This document shows, piece after piece, positions 10,545 to 18,360 of a DNA stretch of 64,000 nucleotides. A program made the position numbers and the translations under genes. The notes beneath the pieces were generated by a model. That model did not search any database and was not told where the DNA came from. It saw only the letters and a program-made list of their open reading frames with translations. Source of the stretch: Candidatus Manganitrophus sp. (GTDB lineage: Bacteria; Nitrospirota; Nitrospiria; SBBL01; Manganitrophaceae); contig CP114561.1 of the NCBI GenBank assembly GCA_028865235.1, positions 2,066,001 through 2,130,000 of the forward strand, in the 5' to 3' direction. The first letter of the stretch is position 1; every line of letters begins with the position of its first letter.

Positions 10545-10960
10545 GGATTGATTGTCCCTTCCGCCGCCTTGTTCCGCGCGACGATCTCCCGCCAGTGCTC
10601 GGGGAGGCTCTCCTCTTCGACTTTGAAATTATGGGTCGCGACGAAGGTCATCCCGTGATAGAGATTGATCTTGTATTTTCCCCGGCCGTACGTTTTGGCG
10701 AGATACGCCATCAGCTGCTCCTTCTCCATCAGCCCGGTCAGTTCCGCCGTCGTCCGGCTTTCGAGATCGTTGAAAATTACGATCATCCCGACCTTCTCTT
10801 CCACCAAGATCTTGATCGACGCCTCATTGAAGATCTCCTGATATTTCTCCTTCATCTCGCTCACCTCCGGCGCGCCGTGCGAGGCGGTCCGCCGGATCTT
10901 CCGGACATACTCTTTGAACATCTCCCAGAGCCAGCCGGTGAAAAGATTATCCTGTTCCAT
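10532..10960 (-). CDS. Hypothetical protein between norD-like gene and der
   Basis: The 142-aa soluble protein has an amphipathic, basic N-terminus (WEMFKEYVRKIRRTAS), then a charged helix (VSEMKEKYQEIFNEASIKI), a beta-rich middle (KVGMIVIFNDLESRTTAELT) and a C-terminal GKYKINLYHGMTFVATHNFK. I do not recognise the family. A strong GGAGGA Shine-Dalgarno sequence sits just 3' of a 28-bp palindromic repeat. The gene overlaps der by 13 bp and follows the norD-like gene on the same strand, so it may work with either the Der GTPase or the AAA+/VWA pair. Confidence 0.7.
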   Translation of the reverse strand: MEQDNLFTGWLWEMFKEYVRKIRRTASHGAPEVSEMKEKYQEIFNEASIKILVEEKVGMIVIFNDLESRTTAELTGLMEKEQLMAYLAKTYGRGKYKINLYHGMTFVATHNFKVEEESLPEHWREIVARNKAAEGTINPWQR

Positions 10961-10970
10961 TGGGTCCTCC

Positions 10971-10998
10971 GTAGGGGCGACGCATGCGTCGCCCCTAC
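10971..10998. repeat. Palindromic dispersed repeat, copy 1
   Basis: A perfect 28-bp palindrome with arms GTAGGGGCGACGCA and TGCGTCGCCCCTAC lies between the stop of the norD-like gene and the next gene's Shine-Dalgarno sequence. It has the same outer ends as the copies at 19110 and 20701. In RNA it would form a very stable hairpin. There is no U-run, so it is not a simple terminator. Confidence 0.85.
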
Positions 10999-11011
10999 AT
11001 TACGTTGTCAG

Positions 11012-13977
11012 TTATGTCGTTAACCTCTTATAAATCTGCGGCAGCTTCACCGGGAGGGTTTCGATTTGGTCGATGACCAGATAGGCGACCTCGCCATACA
11101 TGCCGCGCAGATACTCCGGCCCTTCCCGGTCGACCGTAATGCAGTAGGGATGAATTCCTTGCCGTTTCGCTTCCCGAAGCGCCATCTTCGTGTCGGCGGT
11201 TGAATAAGAGCCGCTATATTGGTCGTCGAGCGGCTTGCCGTCGCTGATGAGGGCCAAGACTTTGATCTTGGACGGCTGGGCCGCAAGCCGCCGCGCCGCA
11301 TGACGGATGGCGGCGCCGTCGCGATTTTGGGCCGCCGCCTCGATCCGGCCGATCCGGCGGTCGATCTCGGCGCCGTAGCGCTCGTCGAAATCTTTGATCA
11401 GATAAAAATCGACCGAATCTTTGCCCCGTCCCGAAAAACCATAGAGGGCGAAGCGGTCGCCGACGGCGTCGATCGCCTTCGACAAAAGGACCAGCGCCTC
11501 CTTTTCGATCTGGACGATCCGCTTTCCGCCGCCCGGGAGCGGCTGCTGTGTCGAGCCGCTGATGTCGATCAGAAAAGCGATCGCGACACTCCGCTCTTTC
11601 TTCTGGCGGGCGACATAGATCCGATCCGACGGAGAGCGTCCCGATTTCGCTTCCACCCGGCTGTTGAGCAGCGCATCGAGATCGAGCTCGTCCCCCTCCC
11701 GCTCCCCTTTGATCCGCTTGAGCCCTTCCGGGCGGAGGTGCTGAAACGCCGTTTGAATCGACTGGATCATCCCGCCATACTCGGCGAGGATCGCCTCGAC
11801 CACGTCGGGGGTTCCCGCCGCCACCGGCCGCTCGATCACCTGGCACCAGCCCGGCCGGTAGTCATTGCTCTCGCAATCCCATTCATCGTACCGGAACCGC
11901 CTGCCCCCTGCGGTCGCTCCTGCTTCCGAGCGCCCCGCCGTCATCTGCTCGGCGAGGGTGTCGAGCGCCCCTCCCTGTTGAAGCGATTCGAGCGTCGCCT
12001 CCCCCCGCTGGATCGATCCGGAGAGGGCCGCGACGGCTGCTTCGGAGAGATCGACCCCCGCCCCCTTGAGCTTTTCCAGGAGAGCGTCGGCCTGGGCCTG
12101 GGTCGCTTTCTTCGTCTCCTCCACCCGCTTCGGATCGATCACCCCGCGGGTGGAGGGGGCGATCATTCCGGCCCCTTCTCCTTCGCCCCGGACCGGGCTT
12201 CCCCGCTCTTCGAAGGTCTCCATGTCGTCGGTGGCGGGGGTCGGCTCGGCCTGGTCGATTTCCAAAAGATCGTAGACCCGCGCCGCCGCCGCCATCGCGT
12301 AGGCGACCGGGACCGGCGCATCTGGGTTCTGAACCGCCCCTAACATCCGGCACGCCTCGAAGAGGGTCGATTGAAGCGCCGGCGGGATCGGCTCTTTTGT
12401 TTTCCCCGACAGCGAAATCTGATGGAGCAGCTCGACGACGGCCCCGCGCGGGCTCAACCCGGTCAGCGGCGGACGGCGGGCGAGGTCGGCCTCGCGCATC
12501 CGGATCAGCGCCGATCTTAGTCCGGGATACTCCTGCTTCAGCAAGTACTCGATCCGGGCCCCCTCGGCGATCTCAAAAAGCCGCTGGATCAGCGCCGGCT
12601 CGGGAAAGAGGGAGAAAAAGGAGGTCAAACTCGAGAATCCCCCCCGGCGTTTGTATTTCATTTGAATCGCCTCGATCAGGTCGGCGGTGTCGGCGATTTT
12701 CGGCGTGAAGGTGTTGAACTCCAGGTAGCCGGCCTGATACGCCGTCGCGATCTTATACCATTCGAGATTAAGCGCTTTGTCGGGAAATTGGTTGACATGG
12801 TCCGGAAGATAGATCGTCTGGCCGTCGGTCGTTGGCGCCTCGGACTCCTTTCCTTCCTGTTTGAGGCTTGAGGTCGGCCGGATGGCGACCGGCCGACCGG
12901 AGAGGGCCTCGGCAAAGAGCTTTAACATCCGTGAGATCGAGGCGAGGGACACGCCGGTTCCGAAATGATCGACCGCTTCGCGGGCCCCCTTCGATTCAAA
13001 CGCGAAGAAGGCCTTCGCCTGAGCCGATCCGTTTTTAACGAGGGCCATCCCCTCTTCGACCCATTCGGGGAAGTGGGCCGCGGCCCGTCCCATCTCCTTC
13101 AAAATCTTGGGGCCATTTAAGAAAAGGGTCGCCGCCAGCTCCCCATCGAACCGCGCCAACGTGAGCGCTTTATCGAGCAGGACCCCTTCGAGATGAAGGG
13201 TCTGAAAGGGGGAAGGATGGCGGCCGCCTCGGTGAAAAGCTTGGCGGCGAGCGCCGGATTCCGCTCGGCGACCTCTGCGGTCAGATCGAGGAGCCGGACA
13301 CGGTCGGCGTTCGATGAAATTTTAGTGAAAACCTCCGGACTCGTCCGAACGAACTGCAGCGTCGCGAGGACCTTTCCGGAGGAGAGCTTCTGTCCCGCCG
13401 CGATCCACTTCGGGAGGAGCTCGATCGGCAGGAGAATCAAGAGCGATGGAGTGGTCCGGAAATATTCGACGGCCAAGGTGTAATCTTGTTTCCCAAGGGC
13501 GAAGCCGTGTTCGGCCCATTCGGCCAGCCCCGCCTCGGTGAGGGACACGTTGGCGAGAAGGGCGGGCGCCTGTTGGTAGTACTCCATCGCCAGATTGTAG
13601 TCCCGCGGCGCAAGTGAAAGACCCAGCTTTAAAAATTTGTCGCGGAGCGGCTTGGATGGAAGCTTGGAGAAGACCGCGGCCCCCTGTTTGAAGAACCGAA
13701 TTCCTGCCGCCGACGATTGCTGCGCGATCTGAATTCCCATCCCGACCCAGCCGGCCAGCTCATCGGGGCCGATCGACTGCAGCACCGAAGGGACCGCGCG
13801 GAAATATTCCGTCGCCGCCTTCGTCGAGAAATCGGAGAGGATGAGGCCGATGTTTACCGCGTTTTTGGAGAGATGGATCGAGCCGAGAGAGCGCCGAGAG
13901 GATGCGCGCGGCCTCGTCGGCGTCGAGGGTCGCCTCCAGCAAAGATTGGATCGATTCGAGGGGGGTGACGGGCTCAT
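11012..13977 (-). CDS. NorD/CbbO-like VWA-domain protein (three indels)
   Basis: The large cytosolic protein (~988 aa after correction) has a C-terminal von Willebrand factor A domain (residues ~790-985) with MIDAS motif DISGST and a downstream LISDG. The N-terminal two thirds are helical and repeat-like ([60 protein letters not shown]), about 33 residues apart. Such proteins pair with CbbQ/NorQ-type AAA+ ATPases to remodel metalloenzymes (Rubisco, NO reductase). ATG 13977 forms an ATGA overlap with the ATPase stop, indicating coupling. Frame breaks: GGG 13970-13972 (missing base), ~13884-13891 (extra base), and 13205-13212 (missing base). No cbb, nor or cox target gene lies in the window. 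Confidence 0.8.
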
Positions 13978-14786
13978 TCGAAGAAACTGCGGACAATTTC
14001 CATGAGGGTTCGGTGCATCTCGGCATCGTCGGTCATGGCGTCGGCGATCGCCGCCTCGCAGGCCCGATGCGGCGGAATGCCCTTCCCGATCAGCTGGCCG
14101 GCATAAATCAAAAGGCGGGTGCTGACCCCTTCTTCCAGGCCGTGGTTTTTAAGATTCCGGACCTTCTCGCCGATCCCGACCAGGCGGCGCGCGACCTCCT
14201 CTGAAATGGCCGCTTCCCGGACGACGATCTGGATCTCCGTTGCGCGCGGGGGATAGTTGAATTCCAATGCGATGAACCGCTGGCGGGTGCTCTGCTTGAG
14301 GTCTTTCAAAACACTCTGATAGCCGGGGTTGTATGAGATCACGAGCATAAAATCGTCCGACGCGGGGACGATCTCCCCTTTTTTCTCGATCGGGAGGATC
14401 CGGCGATCGTCGGTCAGCGGGTGGATGACGACGGTGGTATCTTTGCGGGCTTCGACGATCTCATCCAGATAACAGATCGCCCCATGTTTCACCGCCAGCG
14501 CCAGCGGGCCGTCGGCCCAGACCGTCTCGTCCCCCTGCAGCAGATACCGCCCGACCAGATCGGAAGCGGTCAGATCCTCATGGCAGGCGACGGTGATCAA
14601 CGGGCGCTTGAGATGATAGGCCATGTAGGCGACGAACCGGCTTTTCCCGCAGCCGGTCGGCCCCTTGATCAGAACCGGCCGCTTCGACTCATAGGCCGCC
14701 TTAAAAAGAGCGGCCTCCGCGCCAACCGGTTGATAATACGGCTCCTTGGTGAGATAAAACGGCTCCATGATCGATGGGTGTTGCAT
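13974..14786 (-). CDS. CbbQ/NirQ/NorQ-family AAA+ ATPase
   Basis: This 270-aa MoxR-group ATPase has Walker [11 protein letters not shown] (~residue 42-50), the CbbQ/NorQ signature DLVGRYLL, Walker [11 protein letters not shown] and sensor-1 VISYNPGYQ. Family members form hexamers that use ATP hydrolysis with a VWA partner (CbbO/NorD) to activate or load cofactors into a target enzyme. ATG 14786 is chosen because AGGAGG lies 4 nt upstream; the longer TTG start would contain that Shine-Dalgarno sequence. It is translationally coupled to the NorD-like gene by ATGA. The true client is not deducible here. Confidence 0.88.
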   Translation of the reverse strand: MQHPSIMEPFYLTKEPYYQPVGAEAALFKAAYESKRPVLIKGPTGCGKSRFVAYMAYHLKRPLITVACHEDLTASDLVGRYLLQGDETVWADGPLALAVKHGAICYLDEIVEARKDTTVVIHPLTDDRRILPIEKKGEIVPASDDFMLVISYNPGYQSVLKDLKQSTRQRFIALEFNYPPRATEIQIVVREAAISEEVARRLVGIGEKVRNLKNHGLEEGVSTRLLIYAGQLIGKGIPPHRACEAAIADAMTDDAEMHRTLMEIVRSFFE

Positions 14787-14952
14787 GGGACCTCCTCTGC
14801 TCAAATCGTGGGGGGATTATAACCTTTCCGTTTTGATAAAACAATCGTTTACCCTGCCGGTATCGGGTGTCTGAAGGAGAACGGAGGGGAAAAAACGCTT
14901 TGACTCTTTGCCGCTTTTAAGGTAAGTTTGGTCTACTTCAGGGAGTTTTCGG

Positions 14953-15666
14953 ATGGACGATTTCGAAAAAGTCTACGAGCAGGCCCGCCTCGCCTTCGAC
15001 GAGGGGAAGGTCATCGAAGCGGAGCGGCTCTTTCTCAAGCTCCTCCAGAATCATCCGCAAGGATATGCCGATATCTATAACAAGCTCGGCATCATCACCT
15101 TTCAAAAAGGAAATGCGGAAATGTCGGTCGTTTACTTCAAAAAGGCGCTTCAGATCAATCCCCGCTACACGGAAGCCTCCCTTAACCTGACGATCGCCCT
15201 CAATGACCTCGGCCGATACGACGAAGCCGGAGAGACCTTTTCCAAGGCGGCGCGGGTCGTCCGGTCCGAGGTAAAATCGATCGATCCCTTTATCCAGGGA
15301 AAGCTCGCCAACGAACATGCGAAGCTCGCCGATCAATATTTTGAAATCGGCCTCTATGACGGCGCGCTGGAGGAGTACCGGAGGGCTCTCTCCATCCGGC
15401 CGAAGTTCGTCGACGTGGTCACCAAAGTTGGAATTACCCTGCGGGAAAAGGGAATGTTCGATGATGCCATCGAGACCTTTCAGCAGGCCAAAGAGATTCA
15501 TCCGAAGTACATTCCCGCCATCATCCATCTCGGTGTCACCTATTATATGAAGGGGTTTGTCGATCTGGCCCTCGCCGAATGGGAAGAAGCCCAGCGGATC
15601 AACCCCGAGGGGAAAGAGGCGCAGGTTTATCTCGCGATGGTGAAGAAAGAGATCATCGAGGGGTGA
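14953..15666 (+). CDS. Tetratricopeptide repeat protein
   Basis: The 237-aa protein has at least five TPR units (KVYEQARLAFDEGKVIEAER; YNKLGIITFQKGNAEMSVVY; LNLTIALNDLGRYDEAGETF; KLADQYFEIGLYDGALEEYR; IIHLGVTYYMKGFVDLALAE). It has no signal peptide and no other domain. It is divergent from norQ and 51 nt upstream of clpS on the same strand, so TPR-clpS may be a two-gene transcript. The partner is unknown. Confidence 0.85.
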   Translation: MDDFEKVYEQARLAFDEGKVIEAERLFLKLLQNHPQGYADIYNKLGIITFQKGNAEMSVVYFKKALQINPRYTEASLNLTIALNDLGRYDEAGETFSKAARVVRSEVKSIDPFIQGKLANEHAKLADQYFEIGLYDGALEEYRRALSIRPKFVDVVTKVGITLREKGMFDDAIETFQQAKEIHPKYIPAIIHLGVTYYMKGFVDLALAEWEEAQRINPEGKEAQVYLAMVKKEIIEG

Positions 15667-15717
15667 TCTCGTTTTGCCTTTCCCGCCGGTTCCTTTCCGC
15701 TCAGAAATGAGTCCGTC

Positions 15718-16026
15718 ATGATCGCCAGCACGGCCCCGTCCGTCCTTCCGGAGCTTTCAGAAGAAACCAAATCGGAGATCGAAGAGATCCCCCCCTACAA
15801 GGTCATCCTGTTGGACGACAACGTCACAACGATGGAGTTTGTCATCCGGATCTTAATTCAAATTTTTGGAAAAGATCCCGACACCGCTCAAGCGCTGATG
15901 TGGCAGGTCCATACAGAAGGAGCCGCGCATGTCGCGACCCTCTCCAAAGAGCAGGCGGAGCTGAAGCAGGAGCAGGTCCACAACGCCGCCTCGAGCGGAG
16001 GGATTCCCGTTTCGCTGTGTCATTGA
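15718..16026 (+). CDS. clpS: ATP-dependent Clp protease adaptor ClpS
   Basis: The 102-aa adaptor delivers N-degron substrates to ClpAP. The core is clear: YKVILLDDNVTTMEFVIRIL with the DDxxTTMEFV N-degron pocket and hinge, then a helical region (DTAQALMWQVHTEGAAHVAT) and the C-terminal GIPVSLCH. The flexible, acidic N-terminal ~25 residues match the extension that enters ClpA. ClpA is not in the window. The stop is only 22 bp from the left inverted repeat of the four-helix-bundle cassette. Confidence 0.9.
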   Translation: MIASTAPSVLPELSEETKSEIEEIPPYKVILLDDNVTTMEFVIRILIQIFGKDPDTAQALMWQVHTEGAAHVATLSKEQAELKQEQVHNAASSGGIPVSLCH

Positions 16027-16048
16027 GCCAGCGTGAGAGACATTGCGG

Positions 16049-16073
16049 AATGCGGATTTCGGATTGCGGATTG
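16049..16073 (+). repeat. Left inverted repeat of four-helix-bundle cassette
   Basis: This 25-bp arm matches the complement of 16452-16476 without mismatch. Internally it repeats GCGGATT/GGATTGCGGATT, and a further GCGGAATGCGG lies just outside (16045-16055), so the arm itself is slightly repetitive. Confidence 0.85.
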
Positions 16074-16081
16074 AACTAATC

Positions 16082-16438
16082 TTACCTCTTTCGATTGCGG
16101 GCTGTTTTGATGGAAGCAACTGTAATCGCTAGGAGCTCATTTGCTTCCTCCATTAAATAATTTAAATCATTATGATTAATAAGGCCACTGTCCACCAAGA
16201 GTTCCATCCAATAGATGCATTCATCAGCCTCTTCTTCGACAATCCCCATTTTTGCGATGAAATCAGCAGATGACTTTGCCCGGCAAGCAGCGCGATAATT
16301 CGCTCCGACCGACATTGCGGATCGAAGAAGCTGTTTGGCCATCACCTCTGCCGTACGGTGATGTGGAAATGACTCAATTATTTTTATTATCTTGAGTGCG
16401 AACGCCTTAGTGCGCGCTTTCATTTCCTCCTGATTCAT
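16082..16438 (-). CDS. Four-helix bundle protein (23S rRNA IVP / avd-like family)
   Basis: The 118-aa all-helical protein has the family pattern: a basic first helix (ALKIIKIIESFPHHRTAEVM), the signature KQLLRSAMSVGANYRAACRA, then KSSADFIAKMGIVEEEADEC with IYWMELLVDSG, and a terminal helix ending in a basic tail. The family includes proteins encoded in 23S rRNA intervening sequences and the avd accessory protein of diversity-generating retroelements. Here there is no rRNA, reverse transcriptase or variable repeat nearby. The protein presumably forms a pentameric basic barrel that binds nucleic acid. The local GC is much lower than in the neighbours, supporting transfer. Confidence 0.85.
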   Translation of the reverse strand: MNQEEMKARTKAFALKIIKIIESFPHHRTAEVMAKQLLRSAMSVGANYRAACRAKSSADFIAKMGIVEEEADECIYWMELLVDSGLINHNDLNYLMEEANELLAITVASIKTARNRKR

Positions 16439-16451
16439 GAATTTTACTCCG

Positions 16452-16476
16452 CAATCCGCAATCCGAAATCCGCATT
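16452..16476 (-). repeat. Right inverted repeat of four-helix-bundle cassette
   Basis: This is the exact reverse complement of 16049-16073. It ends two bases before the stop codon of the thioesterase gene (16479), so the element appears inserted immediately behind that gene. Confidence 0.85.
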
Positions 16477-16478
16477 TA

Positions 16479-16871
16479 TTAAACGATCTTCGTTACAATT
16501 TGCACGATCTCTTCCGGAAGGCGTTTCGGCTTGAAGCGCTCGTCGACGCAGACGAGCCGGACCCACCCCTCGGCGACCACCTTCTCGGTGTCGTGCAGCC
16601 GGATCACGTGGGAGAAGGTCAGGCTGGCGCGGCTGAAGTCGACGACCTCGGTCTCCATGTCGAGCAGGTCGTTGTAGCGCGCCGCCTGCCGATAGTCGAT
16701 CTCGGCGTGGGCGACGACGAAAAGAACCCCGGCTGCCGCGTACGAAGCGACCTCCAGTCCCCGCTCCCGGAAAAATTCGGTCCGCCCCCGCTCAAAATAT
16801 TTCAGATAATTGGCGTAATAAACGACTCCGCCCGCGTCGGTATCCTCATAATAAACACGAATCTGCATCAA
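16479..16871 (-). CDS. YbgC-type acyl-CoA thioesterase (hotdog fold)
   Basis: The 130-aa protein has the 4-hydroxybenzoyl-CoA thioesterase/YbgC signature VYYEDTDAGGVVYYANYLKY, with the catalytic Asp in DTDAGG, and the later AHAEIDYRQAARYNDLLDME. YbgC-like enzymes hydrolyse short- or medium-chain acyl-CoA and are often linked to tol-pal, which is absent here. Length is normal. Its start overlaps the stop of the isoaspartyl peptidase gene by 4 bp (ATGA), so the two are coupled. The inserted four-helix-bundle gene follows on the same strand and may be read through. Confidence 0.88.
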   Translation of the reverse strand: MMQIRVYYEDTDAGGVVYYANYLKYFERGRTEFFRERGLEVASYAAAGVLFVVAHAEIDYRQAARYNDLLDMETEVVDFSRASLTFSHVIRLHDTEKVVAEGWVRLVCVDERFKPKRLPEEIVQIVTKIV

Positions 16872-17806
16872 TCCTCCATGACCTTTTGAAATTGACCGCC
16901 AACCTTGCGGCGTCGCCCGGCCCGATATCCCCCGGGCATATAGTCGGTCGTGTGAAGCAGAGCGAAACCGCCGTCAGCCGAGAGGATAATCGCGCCGGCC
17001 TCCCCGCCGATCCGGCGGCGCATCCGGATCAAAGCGCGTCTTCCGGCCTCTTCCGCCTCAACGCCCCTCTCCATCTCCAACGTGATCTCCTTCGCAAGCC
17101 CCGCCCGGATGATCGCCTCGCCGAGGCCGGTCATCGAAACGGCGCCGGAACGATTGTCGGCGTAGGTCCCGGCCCCGATCAAGGGGCTGTCGCCAACCCG
17201 CCCCGGAAGCATCAGGCGGATTCCTCCGGTCGAGGTCCCCGCCGCGACATTCCCTTCTGTGTCGCGCGCCACCGCCCCGACGGTTCCGCGTTTTTCCTTT
17301 TCATTTTTCTTCGCTCCTTGAAGCTTCCGGAAAAGCGCTTCCCACTTCCCGAAAGAGAGCTCCTCGGAAGGGGGGGTCGGAGCGGCGAGCGAAGGGGAAA
17401 GAAGGGGGAGACGGAAAAGACGGGCCAATCCCTCCGCCGATATTCCAACCAGGAGAAGATGCGGCGTCCGCTCCATCACGAGGCGCGCGGCGCGAATGGG
17501 GGTGAGAATCCCCTCCATCGCGGCGACCGCCCCGGCGGAGAGGTCCCGCCCGTTCATGACCGAGGCGTCGGTCCGGATGACCCCGTCCATCTGCCGTTTC
17601 GATCCCTTCCCGGCATTGAACCGGCCGCTCTTCTCCAAAACGACCACAGCCGCCTCGACCGCATCGAGGGCGGAGGCCCCCTTCTGCAGCAGGCGCTCCC
17701 CCCGGTCGAGGGCCGTTTCGATCGTTTTCAACTGCGCGGCAGTCGGCGGGGTCGACCCGCAGCCGCCGTGGATCAGCAGAACCGTTGCGCGCGTTTTCTT
17801 CTTCAT
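16868..17806 (-). CDS. Isoaspartyl peptidase / plant-type L-asparaginase
   Basis: The 312-aa Ntn-hydrolase precursor starts with LLIHGGCGS and has GRFNAGKGS, the autocleavage/nucleophile motif GTVGAVARD (Thr of GTVG) and the substrate-loop GTSTGG, followed by GRVGDSPLIGAGTYADN and SMTGLGEAIIR. The enzyme cleaves isoaspartyl dipeptides and asparagine after autoproteolysis into alpha and beta chains. The linker before the nucleophile (EELSFGKWEALFRKLQGAKK) is unusually charged. No signal peptide is present, so it is cytoplasmic. It is coupled to the downstream thioesterase. Confidence 0.9.
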   Translation of the reverse strand: MKKKTRATVLLIHGGCGSTPPTAAQLKTIETALDRGERLLQKGASALDAVEAAVVVLEKSGRFNAGKGSKRQMDGVIRTDASVMNGRDLSAGAVAAMEGILTPIRAARLVMERTPHLLLVGISAEGLARLFRLPLLSPSLAAPTPPSEELSFGKWEALFRKLQGAKKNEKEKRGTVGAVARDTEGNVAAGTSTGGIRLMLPGRVGDSPLIGAGTYADNRSGAVSMTGLGEAIIRAGLAKEITLEMERGVEAEEAGRRALIRMRRRIGGEAGAIILSADGGFALLHTTDYMPGGYRAGRRRKVGGQFQKVMED

Positions 17807-17857
17807 CGGTTTGGTTACTTTACATCAGCGCGACGGACGGCGACAAGCGAAAAGCGA

Positions 17858-18327
17858 TTATCTATTTTTCTTTGTCGATTTGGATGGAACTTTTTTCGGA
17901 GGGGTTTTTGACGATTTCTTTTTTGCGACGGTTTTCTTTTCAGGCGAAGGGAGCGTTCGCTTCTTGATGAATTCGGCCGGAATTTTTTCAGCTTCTCGGG
18001 GACTTTCGAGTAGCTGAGATAATGCCACGGGCCCTCATGCGTCTCTCCCCGGTACCACTTTTCGTTGTGCGATAGATACCAGATCTTGTCGATCATGTAG
18101 AGGTTGTATCGGACGCCGGGGGCGTAATAGACATTTAAATTCGGAATTCGGGCGAGTTTGGGACGGCTTGAGACCCACAGCGGCGCGGCCATTTGATTCA
18201 AGGATTGAATGGAAGTGGCCCGATCGATTCGGGAATAAACAAACCCGCTCCCGGAGGCCTCCCCGGAAGAAAAGATCCCTACAGAGAGGGCGACGATTCC
18301 GATCGATTTAATGAATCGACATTTCAT
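17858..18327 (-). CDS. Secreted hypothetical protein with lysine-rich tail (one indel)
   Basis: The ~156-aa product has an N-terminal signal-like segment (FIKSIGIVALSVGIFSSGEA) and a middle domain rich in aromatic residues (NVYYAPGVRYNLYMIDKIWY, NEKWYRGETHEGPWHYLSYS). This resembles the small YXWGXW/W-Y repeat proteins of Gram-negative bacteria. Restoring one base in the T6 run 17983-17988 gives a Lys/Pro/Ser-rich tail (PEKKTVAKKKSSKTPPKKVP) ending at 17858. Function is unknown; a cell-envelope location is likely. It overlaps the uncorrected dinG 3' end by 4 bp, but the corrected dinG stops at 18361, so the gap is 33 nt. Confidence 0.6.
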
Positions 18328-18360
18328 CTTCTTTCAATCGTAGCAAAGGAAGGAGATGTG

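Larger units (their letters stand above)
16049..16476. mobile_element. 428-bp cassette: four-helix-bundle gene between perfect 25-bp inverted repeats
   Basis: The left arm 16049-16073 and right arm 16452-16476 are exact reverse complements (core TGCGGATTTCGGATTGCGGA). The arms enclose one complete gene (16082-16438) with only 8 and 13 bp of spacer. The unit sits precisely between the clpS stop (16026) and the thioesterase stop (16479). No transposase is present and no clear target duplication is seen. The structure suggests a non-autonomous mobile cassette, resembling the 23S rRNA intervening-sequence elements that encode the same protein fold. Confidence 0.65.

Noticed and set aside
9429..10658. 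409-aa plus-strand open frame opposite der
   Set aside because: Antisense of a well-recognised GTPase gene; no domain features.
11219..12343. 374-aa plus-strand open frame opposite the norD-like gene
   Set aside because: Antisense shadow: composition is dominated by Arg, Asp, Pro, Leu and Gly with no recognisable domain, while the minus strand has a VWA domain.
16082..16438. Diversity-generating retroelement, because of the avd-like four-helix protein
   Set aside because: No reverse transcriptase, template repeat or variable repeat in the window.
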